Shown here: positions 43,449 to 53,256 of the stretch, piece after piece | How positions within the stretch are numbered: the first letter of the stretch is position 1 | How the letters are laid out: the number at the start of each line of letters is the position of its first letter | NCBI GenBank assembly: GCA_902627055.1 | Contig: CACOHS010000001.1 | Coordinates: 212,422-276,421 of the forward strand | Length of the DNA: 64,000 bases | DNA from: an uncultured SAR86 cluster bacterium | GTDB lineage: Bacteria > Pseudomonadota > Gammaproteobacteria > Magnimaribacterales > D2472 | Direction of reading: 5' to 3' | Notes under the pieces: model-generated | The model's database searches: none | What the model saw: only the letters and a program-made list of their open reading frames with translations | What the model was told of the DNA's origin: nothing | Position numbers and translations under genes: made by a program

Positions 43449-44987
43449 ATGGAAACCAACGAGTTAAAAAAAATATTTGAATTAAGCACAGAAGAGCTTA
43501 TAAAGGCAGCTATTGAAAATAAGGAAGGTGTTATTGCAAGCAATGGAGCCCTTTCCGTGGAAACCGGCCAGAGAACAGGCAGAAGTCCAAATGATAGATT
43601 CATTGTTGATGAAGATAGCACGTCAAGCCTGATTGACTGGGGAGAAATTAATAAACCTTTTGATGCAGAAAAGTTCAATCTTCTTTGGGATAAAGTTGAA
43701 GCATATTTAGCTGAGAAAAATCGTTATCTTTCAAAGGTGCATGTCGGTGCACACAGTGATCACTACATACCAGTCAATGTTGTAACCGAGAGCGCAGCTC
43801 ATAGTATGTTTTCAAAATTAATATTTATTGATCCCATTGAATTTAATCCACAAGCTAAAAAAGAATGGCGAATAATGAGTGCACTTAATTATGAATGTTC
43901 TCCTGAGGAAGATGGTACTAACTCAGATGGTTGCGTAATTATAAATTTCGCTGCTAGAAAAGTTCTTCTTGCAGGAATGAAATATGCGGGTGAAATGAAG
44001 AAATCTATGTTTTCTGCTCAAAATTTTTTAATGCCTGAGAAGAACGTTTTACCTATGCATTGTTCTTCCAATGTTAATAAAGATGGTAAAGTATCATTAT
44101 TTTTTGGCCTATCTGGAACCGGAAAAACTACTCTGTCAGCTGATCCAACATGTTCACTAATTGGAGATGATGAGCATGGATGGGGTGATGGAACAGTGTT
44201 TAATTTTGAGGGAGGTTGCTACGCTAAAACAATAGATCTTTCAGAGAAAAACGAGCCTGTTATTTGGAAAGCTATCAAACATGGTAGCATTATTGAAAAT
44301 GTTTTCTTGGATGAAGGGGGAACTCCTGATTATTCAAATACATCATTATCTGAAAATGGGCGCTGCTGTTATCCTCGTGCACACATCGATGGTGCCGTTG
44401 AATCAAATGCTGCGGGTGAACCCGAAACAGTAATATTCCTCACCTGTGATCTTACTGGGGTTATTCCTCCAGTTTCTATATTGTCAAAGGAGGCTGCGGC
44501 TTATCATTTTTTAAGCGGCTATACTGCAAAAGTTGGATCTACAGAAGTTGGCTCAACAGAGTCAATAGGCACAACGTTTTCTACATGTTTTGGAGCCCCA
44601 TTCTTTCCAAGGCCAGCAGGAGTATATGCTGACCTTTTAATGAAGAGGATAGAGTCTTTCAATTCAAGAGTATTTCTTGTAAATACTGGCTGGACAGGAG
44701 GGCCTCATGGTGTTGGATCAAGGTTTGATATACCCACAACAAGAAGAATAATAAATGCAATCCAAAATGGTGAGTTGAACAATGTTCAAACCACTCATAT
44801 TGAAGGTCTTAACTTAGAAGTGCCTGTAGAAATTAGTGGAGTAGATCCTAAAGTTTTAATTCCAAAAAATACTTGGTCAGATCATAATCAGTATGATCAA
44901 TATTTACAAAATCTTATTAAACAATTTAAAGATAATTTTAAAAAATTCTCAGTAAGTGAAGAGATAGTTGCTGCTGGTCCAGCCTAA
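43449..44987 (+). CDS. pckA: phosphoenolpyruvate carboxykinase (ATP)
   Basis: This 512-residue enzyme converts oxaloacetate to PEP, the first committed step of gluconeogenesis. It has a [10 protein letters not shown] substrate loop, the P-loop [13 protein letters not shown] and the metal site [20 protein letters not shown] (quoted at 20). The length is close to E. coli's 540. A 177-base AT-rich upstream region holds TATACT at 43396-43401 as a possible -10. gshA follows after 15 bases. Confidence 0.97.
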   Translation: METNELKKIFELSTEELIKAAIENKEGVIASNGALSVETGQRTGRSPNDRFIVDEDSTSSLIDWGEINKPFDAEKFNLLWDKVEAYLAEKNRYLSKVHVGAHSDHYIPVNVVTESAAHSMFSKLIFIDPIEFNPQAKKEWRIMSALNYECSPEEDGTNSDGCVIINFAARKVLLAGMKYAGEMKKSMFSAQNFLMPEKNVLPMHCSSNVNKDGKVSLFFGLSGTGKTTLSADPTCSLIGDDEHGWGDGTVFNFEGGCYAKTIDLSEKNEPVIWKAIKHGSIIENVFLDEGGTPDYSNTSLSENGRCCYPRAHIDGAVESNAAGEPETVIFLTCDLTGVIPPVSILSKEAAAYHFLSGYTAKVGSTEVGSTESIGTTFSTCFGAPFFPRPAGVYADLLMKRIESFNSRVFLVNTGWTGGPHGVGSRFDIPTTRRIINAIQNGELNNVQTTHIEGLNLEVPVEISGVDPKVLIPKNTWSDHNQYDQYLQNLIKQFKDNFKKFSVSEEIVAAGPA

Positions 44988-45002
44988 ATAAAATAAAAAT
45001 CT

Positions 45003-46535
45003 ATGACTTCTGATGCGTTTAATAGCTCTTTAAGAGCCTATAAAGAGAAAGGTTTTTTTAAGGAGCTTAAAATTCTTAGAGGCATTGAAAGAGAGTCCCT
45101 GAGAGTAGATAAGAACGGTAGAATATCGCAAAAAAATCATCCTAAAAATCTAGGGTCTCCTCTTACTAACAAAAATATAACCACTGACTTTGCTGAAGCC
45201 CTCGTAGAGATTGTAACTCCTCCATTTGAATCGCCAGAAGAGCTTTTTGATAACTTGAATCTGCTCCATAGGTTTGTGTATAGCGAATTAGATGATGAGA
45301 TGTTATGGAACTTTTCAATGCCATGTGCATTTACAAATGAAAAAGAAATTCGAATAGCCGAATATGGTAATTCCAATAATGGAATGCTAAAGCATGTTTA
45401 TAGAAAAGGACTTAGATTAAGATATGGGTCGATAATGCAATGTGTTTCAGGCATCCACTATAATTTTTCGTTTACAAAAAATTCCTGGAAAACTTTAGAC
45501 AAATCCTCAGATCAAGATTATGTGAATGAAAAATATCTTGGCATGATTAGAAATATAAAAAGAAATTTTTGGTTCATCTTAGAACAATTTGGAGCGTCTC
45601 CTGTAACCCATAAATCTTATTTATTTGATAGAGAACATTCCCTAGAAAAATATAATACGAGTGATTTATTTCTTCCCTATGCAACCTCTTTAAGGATGAG
45701 CGATGTGGGCTACCAAAGCAAAATTCAAGATTCTCTCAAAATTAGTTATAACAGGCTAGATGATTTTATAAATTCCTTAATAAAAGGAATAAAAACTCCT
45801 GTCAAAAAATTTAATGATATAGGGATGTTTGATGATGCCGGTATTGCTCAACAAATCTCCACAGGAATATTGCAAATTGAAAATGAGTTATATGACATTG
45901 TTAGGCCCAAAAGATCTGGCCCAAGTGGATCAAGGCCAGCAACATTGCTGAAAAAAGATGGCATAGAATATCTAGAATTAAGAGGAATTGATATTAATCC
46001 CTTCATGCCTGAAGGCATTGATGTAAACAAAATAAAGCTGCTTGATATATATATCACTCACTCGTTAATCTCTGAGAGTCCTCTTATGTTAGATGAAGAA
46101 ATTAATGAAATTAGAGCCAACCAAAAAATCATGGTTAGCCAAGGTAGATTAAAAAATGTAATGTTAAGAAAAAATGGCAACTTGGTTTCTTTAGAAGAAC
46201 TAAGAAAAAATTTTTTAACTGAATTAGAGAAAACTGCGGAAGCCTTAGATGAATATTCTGAGGGTTATTTAAAAGCTTTCCATATCGAGACACGCAATAA
46301 AACACTGCTAAGTGAAAAAATATTAGCTGATATGGATGCTGAGGATCTTGAATTTCAAGATTATGCGTTAAATCATAGTAAAAAAATTGCTAAGAAGTTT
46401 AGCCCCCTTGATGTCAAAAATTTTTCTACTTTAAAAAACTCTGTGCAAACATCAATACAAAAATTAAGAAATCTTGAAGAAAGTTCAAGCATGGACATTA
46501 ATAAATATGTAGAATTATATAATTCAAAGATTTAG
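45003..46535 (+). CDS. gshA: glutamate-cysteine ligase
   Basis: This 510-residue enzyme makes gamma-glutamylcysteine, the first step of glutathione synthesis. The family pattern is clear: ILRGIERESLRVDKNGRIS, TDFAEALVEIVTPPF and YLELRGIDINPFMP. The length matches the E. coli type (518). No gshB is present in the window. It is 8 bases before the quinone oxidoreductase gene and follows pckA on the same strand. Confidence 0.95.
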   Translation: MTSDAFNSSLRAYKEKGFFKELKILRGIERESLRVDKNGRISQKNHPKNLGSPLTNKNITTDFAEALVEIVTPPFESPEELFDNLNLLHRFVYSELDDEMLWNFSMPCAFTNEKEIRIAEYGNSNNGMLKHVYRKGLRLRYGSIMQCVSGIHYNFSFTKNSWKTLDKSSDQDYVNEKYLGMIRNIKRNFWFILEQFGASPVTHKSYLFDREHSLEKYNTSDLFLPYATSLRMSDVGYQSKIQDSLKISYNRLDDFINSLIKGIKTPVKKFNDIGMFDDAGIAQQISTGILQIENELYDIVRPKRSGPSGSRPATLLKKDGIEYLELRGIDINPFMPEGIDVNKIKLLDIYITHSLISESPLMLDEEINEIRANQKIMVSQGRLKNVMLRKNGNLVSLEELRKNFLTELEKTAEALDEYSEGYLKAFHIETRNKTLLSEKILADMDAEDLEFQDYALNHSKKIAKKFSPLDVKNFSTLKNSVQTSIQKLRNLEESSSMDINKYVELYNSKI

Positions 46536-46543
46536 GAATATTA

Positions 46544-47542
46544 ATGAAAGCTTTGCAGTGTATAGAATTAGGTGGTCCTGAGAAACTTGTATTATCTGAT
46601 CTGGATGATCCAAAGCCAGGCAATGGTGAGGTTTTGATTGAAATTAAAGCTGCTAGTGTTAATTTTCCTGATGTCTTGATGATCCAAGGCTTATATCAAG
46701 TTCAACCGCCAATGCCATTTATTCCTGGAGCAGAATGTGCAGGTGTTATATCAGAAATAGGCGAAGGTGTTGAATCTTGCAACATTGGTGATCATGTTTT
46801 TGTAATGGCAGGAAATGGTTGTTTTGCTGAGAAGATTGTTGTTGAAGCTGCAAGAGTAGTCTTAATACCCGAAGAAATGGATTTTCCAGTTGCAGCCGCT
46901 CTACCCATGACTTACGGTACTTCGCTTTATGCCTTAAAACAAAGAGCGGAACTTAAAGCTGAAGAGACCCTATTGGTGCTTGGTGCTGCAGGAGGAGTGG
47001 GGCTAAGTGCAGTAGAAATTGGTAAAGCAATGGGAGCAAAGGTCATTGCTGCAGCTTCTTCTGAAGAAAAAATTAAGATTTGCTTAGAGCATGGTGCAGA
47101 CGAGGCTTTTGTATATCCGTCAGGTAACTTAGATAAAGAGCAACAAAAAGAACTTTCAAATAAAATTAAAGAGCTCACTGGAGGACAAGGAGCTAATGTT
47201 GTTTATGATCCAGTTGGAGGAGCTTTTAGTGAGCCTGCTTTAAGATCAATAGCATGGGAAGGTAGATTTCTTGTAATTGGATTTGCAGCCGGAGAAATAC
47301 CAAAATTACCTCTTAATCTAGCTCTTTTAAAAGGCTGTCAAATAGTTGGAGTTTTTTGGGGTGCATGGACAATGATGTTTCAAGATGAAAATGAAAAAAA
47401 TTTTAAAGAGCTTTTTGATCTTTATGCTGCAGGAAAAATTAATCCTGAAATTTCAGATAGATTCACCCTAGATAAATCTGCAGCGGCTATTGCTCACTTA
47501 AAAGACAGAAAGGCTAAAGGAAAGGTAATAATAGATGTATAA
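46544..47542 (+). CDS. NADPH:quinone oxidoreductase family protein (zinc-free MDR)
   Basis: This 332-residue medium-chain reductase has the GroES-like N-terminal domain (AASVNFPDVLMIQGLYQ; IPGAECAGVISEIGEGVE) and the NADPH-binding AAGGVGLSAVEIGKAMGA. The zinc ligands of alcohol dehydrogenases are absent, as in quinone oxidoreductases. GGAATATTA precedes the ATG as a weak ribosome site. The substrate is unknown; 2-enoyl or quinone reduction is usual in the family. It overlaps the next gene by 8 bases. Confidence 0.9.
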   Translation: MKALQCIELGGPEKLVLSDLDDPKPGNGEVLIEIKAASVNFPDVLMIQGLYQVQPPMPFIPGAECAGVISEIGEGVESCNIGDHVFVMAGNGCFAEKIVVEAARVVLIPEEMDFPVAAALPMTYGTSLYALKQRAELKAEETLLVLGAAGGVGLSAVEIGKAMGAKVIAAASSEEKIKICLEHGADEAFVYPSGNLDKEQQKELSNKIKELTGGQGANVVYDPVGGAFSEPALRSIAWEGRFLVIGFAAGEIPKLPLNLALLKGCQIVGVFWGAWTMMFQDENEKNFKELFDLYAAGKINPEISDRFTLDKSAAAIAHLKDRKAKGKVIIDV

Positions 47543-48410
47543 AAAAGCAGGGATTTTATTTTTTTGCTTTGCTTTGACACAATGCTCAGAAACAATAGAT
47601 TTGATGGATAGACCAATACATGAAACTGATAGTACTTTCCAAAATGAGGATTATAGGCTGCTGCCTATGGATGGAGCTCATAATGCAAGAGAACTGGGGG
47701 GCTATAAAACTACTGATGGCAAGTCTGTTAAATGGGGCATGCTTTACCGATCAGATAAATTAAGTGATATCTCTGATACTGATCAAGTGTATTTACAAAA
47801 TCTTGGTATAAAAAAAATCATTGATTTTAGATCCAAGGAAGAAAAAGAAGAAGATCCAGACATTATTCCCAAAGGTATAGATTATATTGAAATGCCAATA
47901 AGCGTAGATGGCGCCATGCGATCTAAAATAGAAGCTGTCTTAAAAGGCGAAACTAATAAAGATGTAAAAAGTTTTCTCATTGATGCAAACAAAGAATTTG
48001 TCTCAAATTATACTGATGTATATGAGGAATTTTTAAGAAATCTTATTGATGATGATGGTCCTGCTCTGTTTCATTGTACTGCTGGAAAAGATAGAGCTGG
48101 ATTTGCTGCAGCAATTACATTGATTGCTTTAGGAGTCTCAAAAGAAGATGTAATTAATGACTACATGAAAACCAATCAATTCACCAAAGACAGAATTGAA
48201 GAAATCATTGGGCAAATAAAGCTCATGACCTTATATCAAACAGATGCAGAAATTTTACGTCCTTTGCTTGGGGTGGAACGTGAATATATTGAAACAGCTT
48301 TCCAGACAGCTGAAGAAAAGTATGGGAGTTTAGAGAATTTTATTAGAGAAGGTTTAAATATCTCTGATGAAGAAATTCAAATTCTACGAAATAAATTTCT
48401 GGAAAGTTAA
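47535..48410 (+). CDS. tyrosine-phosphatase-like lipoprotein
   Basis: This 291-residue protein has an N-terminal export signal with a probable lipobox (FFCFALTQC, Cys17), so it is likely a lipoprotein. The body is a Y_phosphatase3-type (IphP) phosphatase: HNARELGGYKTTDGKSVKWG, MLYRSDKLSDIS and the active-site loop HCTAGKDRAG (Cys-x5-Arg). Such enzymes cleave phosphotyrosine or phosphoinositide-like substrates; the target here is unknown. The stop shares TTAA with the convergent SCO gene. Confidence 0.88.
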   Translation: MYKKAGILFFCFALTQCSETIDLMDRPIHETDSTFQNEDYRLLPMDGAHNARELGGYKTTDGKSVKWGMLYRSDKLSDISDTDQVYLQNLGIKKIIDFRSKEEKEEDPDIIPKGIDYIEMPISVDGAMRSKIEAVLKGETNKDVKSFLIDANKEFVSNYTDVYEEFLRNLIDDDGPALFHCTAGKDRAGFAAAITLIALGVSKEDVINDYMKTNQFTKDRIEEIIGQIKLMTLYQTDAEILRPLLGVEREYIETAFQTAEEKYGSLENFIREGLNISDEEIQILRNKFLES

Positions 48411-49057
48411 CGGGGTGTTACAACCGACTGATAAGTCAGAAAAAACTTCTCTTCATCAAAAGGTGGTCTAAAAAAACCAGCATATTTTCCCTCAGGATTA
48501 ATTAGCAAAATATTATTCGAATGATTCTCTAGATGAGATATGTGATTAGAGTACGTATTTTTGGGTGGCTCAATTACCATAACGTTTAATTGAGTAGCAA
48601 GGCTTAAAAGCATTGGCCTCTCTCCTCGAATGCCAAGAAATGAATTGTTAAAAGCTTTTGCATATTTATCTACATCATTTGCCGAATCATTCTCGGGATC
48701 AATGGTGATAAGAATGAACTGTTTGTCGCTTAAGTCAAAGCCCTTAGATGCTAAGGTAGAATATAAGTTTTTCATTAAAGACATTGCAACTGGGCACTCT
48801 GCAGGGCACCTGGTAAAACCAAAATAAACTAAAGTCCATTTTTTACTAAAAACATTTTTATTCAAAAGTAGGCCATTTGAAGAAGATAATTGAAAATTAG
48901 AAAATTCCTTAGGGTTTGGAAATTGATAATATCCATTTACCAATAATTCGTTTGGAGACAAATATCTTGGAGTGGTTAGTTTATTAATAAACAAAGATAG
49001 AACCGCAACAATAAACAAAACTATTAAGGTTAAGGAAATTTTTATATTCTTGCTCAT
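48407..49057 (-). CDS. SCO1/SenC family copper chaperone
   Basis: This 216-residue protein has one N-terminal membrane anchor (ISLTLIVLFIVAVLSLFI) and a thioredoxin-like domain with the copper-binding CxxxC (FGFTRCPAECPVAMSLM). The third ligand is a His in the NHISHLENHSNN region. SCO proteins load or reduce the CuA site of cytochrome oxidase. It is the last gene of the oxidase cluster and follows ctaB by 2 bases. Confidence 0.93.
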   Translation of the reverse strand: MSKNIKISLTLIVLFIVAVLSLFINKLTTPRYLSPNELLVNGYYQFPNPKEFSNFQLSSSNGLLLNKNVFSKKWTLVYFGFTRCPAECPVAMSLMKNLYSTLASKGFDLSDKQFILITIDPENDSANDVDKYAKAFNNSFLGIRGERPMLLSLATQLNVMVIEPPKNTYSNHISHLENHSNNILLINPEGKYAGFFRPPFDEEKFFLTYQSVVTPR

Positions 49058-49059
49058 TT

Positions 49060-49923
49060 CTAAATTAAATAATGATCAATCAGCAACGCAGCAAATATAA
49101 GAAAAATATAATAAATGGAATAAATAAATGTTGGAAAAGCATGTTTATTGTTTTCATCAAAATACAATGCAACGGCGTAATATAAAAATATAGAACCCAA
49201 TACTAATGCTGAAATAAGATAAAAAACTCCGGACATCATTACAACAAATGGAAATATGCTCACTAAGACCATAATAATTGTATATAAAATGATTTGAAGT
49301 TTTGTAAACTGAACACCATGGGTGACTGGCAGCATGGGAATATTTTCTTTTGCGTAATCATCTTTTCTATGAATGGCTAAAGCCCAAAAATGGGGAGGAG
49401 TCCATGCAAAAATGATTAAAACCAAAAGTAATGAGTTTGGATCAACTGAGTTAGTCACTGCAGTCCATCCCAGCATTGGAGGCGCAGCTCCCGCAAGACC
49501 TCCGATGACAATATTCTGAGGGGTGGCTCTTTTTAGGTAAATGGTATAAACAAATGCATATCCTATTAAAGAGCCCAATGTGAGAATAGCAGTGAGTGTA
49601 TTCACGTATAAAATTAAAATAGCTGCGCCTAAAAAACCCAAACAAAGAGCAAAAATTGATGCCTTTACTGGTGTTATTTCTCCTTGTGGAATTGGCCTGT
49701 TCTCTGTCCTCCTCATATTCGCATCTACATTTCTATCAATAATGTGGTTGATGGCTGCAGCTGAGGAGGCACAAAGACCAATGCCTAGCATTGCCATACC
49801 TATTAATGAAAAAGGAGCTACTGTTTTACTTGCTAGTAATGAGCCAACAAAAGCACAAATTAACATCATTAGAACTACGTTAGGTTTACATAATTCGTAG
49901 TAGTTCTTAATCGTGCTATTCAT
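49060..49923 (-). CDS. ctaB: protoheme IX farnesyltransferase (heme O synthase)
   Basis: This 287-residue UbiA-family prenyltransferase attaches farnesyl to heme B. The aspartate-rich motif is NHIIDRNVDANMRRTENRP, and several membrane helices are evident. The product, heme O, is the substrate of CtaA, which is encoded immediately upstream with an 8-base overlap. This pairing indicates heme A supply for the aa3 oxidase and not a bo3 oxidase. Confidence 0.96.
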   Translation of the reverse strand: MNSTIKNYYELCKPNVVLMMLICAFVGSLLASKTVAPFSLIGMAMLGIGLCASSAAAINHIIDRNVDANMRRTENRPIPQGEITPVKASIFALCLGFLGAAILILYVNTLTAILTLGSLIGYAFVYTIYLKRATPQNIVIGGLAGAAPPMLGWTAVTNSVDPNSLLLVLIIFAWTPPHFWALAIHRKDDYAKENIPMLPVTHGVQFTKLQIILYTIIMVLVSIFPFVVMMSGVFYLISALVLGSIFLYYAVALYFDENNKHAFPTFIYSIYYIFLIFAALLIDHYLI

Positions 49924-50887
49924 CTTTCCAAATTACAAGATTAACCATTAAAGTTGCTAATAGTAATAATGCTGCAACCAAATTATGCGCGATAGCTATA
50001 TACAAAGGAAGAACGTATACAACGTTCATAATTCCTAATGAAATTTGAGTGACTAATATTACTCCCAAAGTAGATGCCATAGGAGCTGCGTTGGAAAACC
50101 AGAGCCTTGATATTAATACTAAAAAAACTACGGTTAAAATTAATGCGCTTATTCTGTGTGAGTAATGTATTGCCACTCTTGCCTCGTTATCCAATAATCC
50201 ATATAAATAATTTGGGCCAACTTCTTGAGCTAAATTAAATCCATCATAAAAATCCATATCTGGTAGGAATTTTCCTTGGCATGTTGGGAAATCTGCGCAT
50301 GCTAGAGAGGCATAATTCGTACTAGTCCATACGCCAAGAAATATTTGGATAATTAAAACAAATAATGCAAGTCCTCCAAGAACTTTCAAATGACCGATAT
50401 TATAGTTTTTAATCCCGTCAGTGGTTTGTAAAAATAAATAAAAAAATATACTTAGTGTTATAAATCCACCAAATAGATGTCCTGTAACAATGATAGGCAA
50501 TAGTTTTAAACTTACAGTTAAGTAACCAAATAAACCCTGACAACAAATAAAAAATAATAGGAAAGATGTTATAGCTTTAATTTTTTTAGGTAGTTGATAT
50601 TTGAAGGCAAAATAAACAAGCAATATTGCAAGAAAGCCAAGTGCAGCTGCAAAATATCTGTGGACTACTTCAGGGATAGCTTTGTCAATTTCATAGGGGA
50701 ATTGAGGATATCTTGATTCTGCTAGCGCAATTTCCGCTTCAGTAGTTGGAAAAACTACAAAACCATAACATCCGGGCCAATCAGGACATCCAAGCCCAGC
50801 ATCGACTAGGCGTGTCCAAGCACCCAGAGCTATAACAACGAATGCGAAACAAATGCCAAACAATGATAGATTTTTCATTGTGATCAT
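49916..50887 (-). CDS. ctaA: heme A synthase (COX15/CtaA)
   Basis: This 323-residue membrane protein with about eight helices oxidises the heme O methyl group to formyl. The start contains GAWTRLVDAGLGCPDWPGCYG, characteristic of the family (quoted in part: RLVDAGLGCPDWPGCYG). Conserved His occur in VVHRYFAA, VTGHLFGG, IHYSHRISA and IAHNLVAA. A second DFPTCQG cysteine loop mirrors the first. It overlaps the small hypothetical gene upstream and ctaB downstream. Confidence 0.96.
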   Translation of the reverse strand: MITMKNLSLFGICFAFVVIALGAWTRLVDAGLGCPDWPGCYGFVVFPTTEAEIALAESRYPQFPYEIDKAIPEVVHRYFAAALGFLAILLVYFAFKYQLPKKIKAITSFLLFFICCQGLFGYLTVSLKLLPIIVTGHLFGGFITLSIFFYLFLQTTDGIKNYNIGHLKVLGGLALFVLIIQIFLGVWTSTNYASLACADFPTCQGKFLPDMDFYDGFNLAQEVGPNYLYGLLDNEARVAIHYSHRISALILTVVFLVLISRLWFSNAAPMASTLGVILVTQISLGIMNVVYVLPLYIAIAHNLVAALLLLATLMVNLVIWKDE

Positions 50888-51420
50888 ATCAAAACCTTCA
50901 AGTCTTTTAAAATTAATTTTGGATTCATTGACACTGGAAAATACATAACCGCCCTTCCATAGGGATCAACTATAAATATTTTTTGTCCATCAAAGAATTC
51001 TGGGTCTTCAATTATCAACTTATTATAAAGTTGATCTCTGGAATCAATAATTAAATTAGTCCTAGGATAGTCTTTTAATTGATCTGAAATGCTGTTTTCA
51101 TAATTTGTAAATACGGCCCTTTTAAGTTTGTTAATGTCTCTATTTAGTGCAACATTAAGTTGACGCATTAAATAAAGAGCTTTTTCAAGATCAGAATCTT
51201 CTAAAGCATAAGTGGCAAAAAGCCATTTTCCATCCTCAAATTTAAGGCTCTCAGTGCCAATGCGCAAACCCAGACTGGTAACATCAAAGTATTCATAAAA
51301 AAATACGCCATTGTTTTTTGTATTTTTTGGAGATAGCCCTGATTGAAAAAATAATGTGGAACCAAATAATACCAGTAGAGGTGTTAGTAGAAGGACTGCT
51401 AAAAATAACTTACTTTTCAT
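50884..51420 (-). CDS. conserved membrane-anchored protein of the cytochrome oxidase cluster
   Basis: This 178-residue protein has an N-terminal membrane helix (KLFLAVLLLTPLLVLFGS) and a soluble domain. It is found between SURF1 and COX15 genes in Pseudomonas-type clusters. The domain (LIIDSRDQLYNKLIIEDPEF... VDPYGRAVMYFP) looks like a thioredoxin/SCO-like remnant without cysteines. The frame is open further upstream, but the ATG overlapping the SURF1 stop by one base is preferred. The function is unknown, presumably oxidase assembly. Confidence 0.75.
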   Translation of the reverse strand: MKSKLFLAVLLLTPLLVLFGSTLFFQSGLSPKNTKNNGVFFYEYFDVTSLGLRIGTESLKFEDGKWLFATYALEDSDLEKALYLMRQLNVALNRDINKLKRAVFTNYENSISDQLKDYPRTNLIIDSRDQLYNKLIIEDPEFFDGQKIFIVDPYGRAVMYFPVSMNPKLILKDLKVLI

Positions 51421-52115
51421 TACTCTTTGTTGATCGCATATATGAACATACTGAATAAAACAATGCTCATGGTAAACCATTGAAGTGCATAGCCATAATG
51501 TTTGGTTGGTGAAATTACAAAAGGCTGAATAGGTATGTACTCTTTAAGGAAATTAGAGCCGGGCTCTAATACAATAACAGAGTCGGAGAAATCTTTATTG
51601 AATTTAGTTTCAATTATGTCGGGTAGTTTTGTCTGTGAGACGATTGGCCAATTTTTTGTAAAAATATCATCGCCTGCTAATACTTCTTTTTCTGGCTTTA
51701 AAAGACTTCCAACTATTCTTAATCTATCTGACTTAAAGTCAATATCAGGAAGTTCGCTTCTTGTCTTGCCTCGAGGAATCCATCCTCTATCAACAAAAAT
51801 TGCTTTTTCGTCAAAATAAAATGGGGTATAAATTTTGTATCCAACCTGCCCATCATTAATTTGATTGTCAATCAGGACTTGGCGAGATGAATCATAAAAT
51901 CCCTCGACAAAAACACGGCTCCAAGGAACAGATAAATTTTTAAGGGCAATAGGAGGACTTTCTTGCATTTCGTTGAAAGCTTTCATCTTTAATGCCTTTG
52001 ATTCAGCTCTTTCGATTTGCCAAAAACCTAAAGAGATAAATAACAAAGTAAAAAAAATAGAAAATAAACTTAAGGCTTTATTGTTTTTGACAAGTTTAAT
52101 TGTTAAAAATTTCAT
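51420..52115 (-). CDS. SURF1 family cytochrome oxidase assembly protein
   Basis: This 231-residue protein has the SURF1 layout: a membrane helix at each end (ALSLFSIFFTLLFISLGFWQ; ALQWFTMSIVLFSMFIYA) and a periplasmic beta domain between. The signatures are GFWQIERAESK, FVDRGWIPRG and KHYGYALQWF. SURF1 assists heme A insertion into subunit I. It lies on the opposite strand to the small DUF2909 gene, 24 bases away. Confidence 0.93.
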   Translation of the reverse strand: MKFLTIKLVKNNKALSLFSIFFTLLFISLGFWQIERAESKALKMKAFNEMQESPPIALKNLSVPWSRVFVEGFYDSSRQVLIDNQINDGQVGYKIYTPFYFDEKAIFVDRGWIPRGKTRSELPDIDFKSDRLRIVGSLLKPEKEVLAGDDIFTKNWPIVSQTKLPDIIETKFNKDFSDSVIVLEPGSNFLKEYIPIQPFVISPTKHYGYALQWFTMSIVLFSMFIYAINKE

Positions 52116-52139
52116 GTTTTAAAATGTTATAATCCTAAT

Positions 52140-52349
52140 ATGCTCAAATCACTTATAGCAATTGTAATCATCTTAATATTTATAAGCTTATTTAGTAGTT
52201 TATTCTTCCTTTTCAAGGACCAAGGACAAGGTAAACGTTCCGTATACAGCCTTGGATTTAGGGTTACTATGGCTGCATTACTTTTAATCTTGGTATCATA
52301 TGGTCTATATACTGGTGAGCTGGGGAATAATGTGCCTTGGGGCTCTTGA
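52140..52349 (+). CDS. DUF2909-type twin-transmembrane small protein
   Basis: This 69-residue protein has two membrane helices (LIAIVIILIFISLFSSLFFL and MAALLLILVSYGLYTG) joined by a loop with KDQGQGKRSVYSLGFR, the recognisable conserved part of the DUF2909 family. It is on the plus strand inside an otherwise minus-strand oxidase cluster, as in Pseudomonas. Its role is unknown but the context points to oxidase assembly or regulation. A TATAAT at 52128-52133 lies 6 bases before the ATG, a further candidate leaderless start. Confidence 0.82.
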   Translation: MLKSLIAIVIILIFISLFSSLFFLFKDQGQGKRSVYSLGFRVTMAALLLILVSYGLYTGELGNNVPWGS

Positions 52350-52350
52350 T

Positions 52351-53256
52351 TTAGAGAATATAAACAAAAAGAAATAGCATTACCCAAACAACATCCACGA
52401 AATGCCAATACCATGAAGCCGCTTCAAAACCAAAATGGTTGTGTGGGTCAAAATGATTATATAAAACTGATCTAGACAGCATTATTGCAAGCATCAGCCC
52501 ACCCATCATTACATGAAAGCCGTGAAAGCCTGTAAGCATAAAAAAAGTTGATCCATAAATACCTGAGTTTAATGTCAATCCGTAATGAGCATATGCCTCA
52601 TAATATTCCAACGCCTGGAGACCTACAAAGAATAGTGCGAGAGCAACTGTAACCCCAAGCCATCTATTGAAGCTTTTCTTATTATCATTTTTTAGCGCCA
52701 AATGCGCGAAATGAACAGTTACACTAGAGCTTAAAAGTACGATTGTATTCCAAAGCGGAAGCCACATTAACGCTTTTCCCCAACCGGGCCAACTCATATT
52801 TTTATCAGCAAGTACATAAGCTGAACCAGCATCGGGAGTAGACATGACGGGCCAGGATGACTCAAAACCTTGCCATAGCATGTTTGCAAGACCTTTTTCA
52901 CCCTCTCCGCCAAGCCATGGTACTGAAAAATTTCTTACATAGAAGAGCGCCCCAAAAAACGCTGCGAAAAACATTACTTCTGAAAAAATAAACCAAGCCA
53001 TTCCAAAAACAAAAGATTGCTGAAGTTGAGCACTATCAAGGCCAGCAATATGCTCTCTGATGACAGCCCTAAACCAAAAATATAGAGTAGCCCCAAAGGC
53101 GGCTAGACCTGAATAAAGTATATATGCTGAATTACTTTCTGTTTTACCTAAGTCATTAATGGTTCCTGCGGCGCCCATAACTAGAAGGAAAAGAGCTATT
53201 GCTAAATAAATTGGATACTTGCTTTGTTCTGGAACATAATACTTTTGGTAGCTCAT
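52351..53256 (-). CDS. ctaE: cytochrome c oxidase subunit III
   Basis: This 301-residue membrane protein has seven predicted helices. FVFGMAWFIFSEVMFFAAFF contains the conserved Glu, and LTGFHGFHVMMGGLML and YWHFVDVVWVMLF are the family's C-terminal signatures. It stabilises proton uptake by subunit I. It overlaps ctaG by 4 bases. Only one base separates its stop from that of the convergent DUF2909 gene. Confidence 0.97.
   Translation of the reverse strand: MSYQKYYVPEQSKYPIYLAIALFLLVMGAAGTINDLGKTESNSAYILYSGLAAFGATLYFWFRAVIREHIAGLDSAQLQQSFVFGMAWFIFSEVMFFAAFFGALFYVRNFSVPWLGGEGEKGLANMLWQGFESSWPVMSTPDAGSAYVLADKNMSWPGWGKALMWLPLWNTIVLLSSSVTVHFAHLALKNDNKKSFNRWLGVTVALALFFVGLQALEYYEAYAHYGLTLNSGIYGSTFFMLTGFHGFHVMMGGLMLAIMLSRSVLYNHFDPHNHFGFEAASWYWHFVDVVWVMLFLFVYIL

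Noticed and set aside
52127..52414. 95-codon minus-strand ORF over the DUF2909 gene
   Set aside because: It spans the end of ctaE and the opposite strand of a well-supported twin-helix gene; composition is not protein-like.
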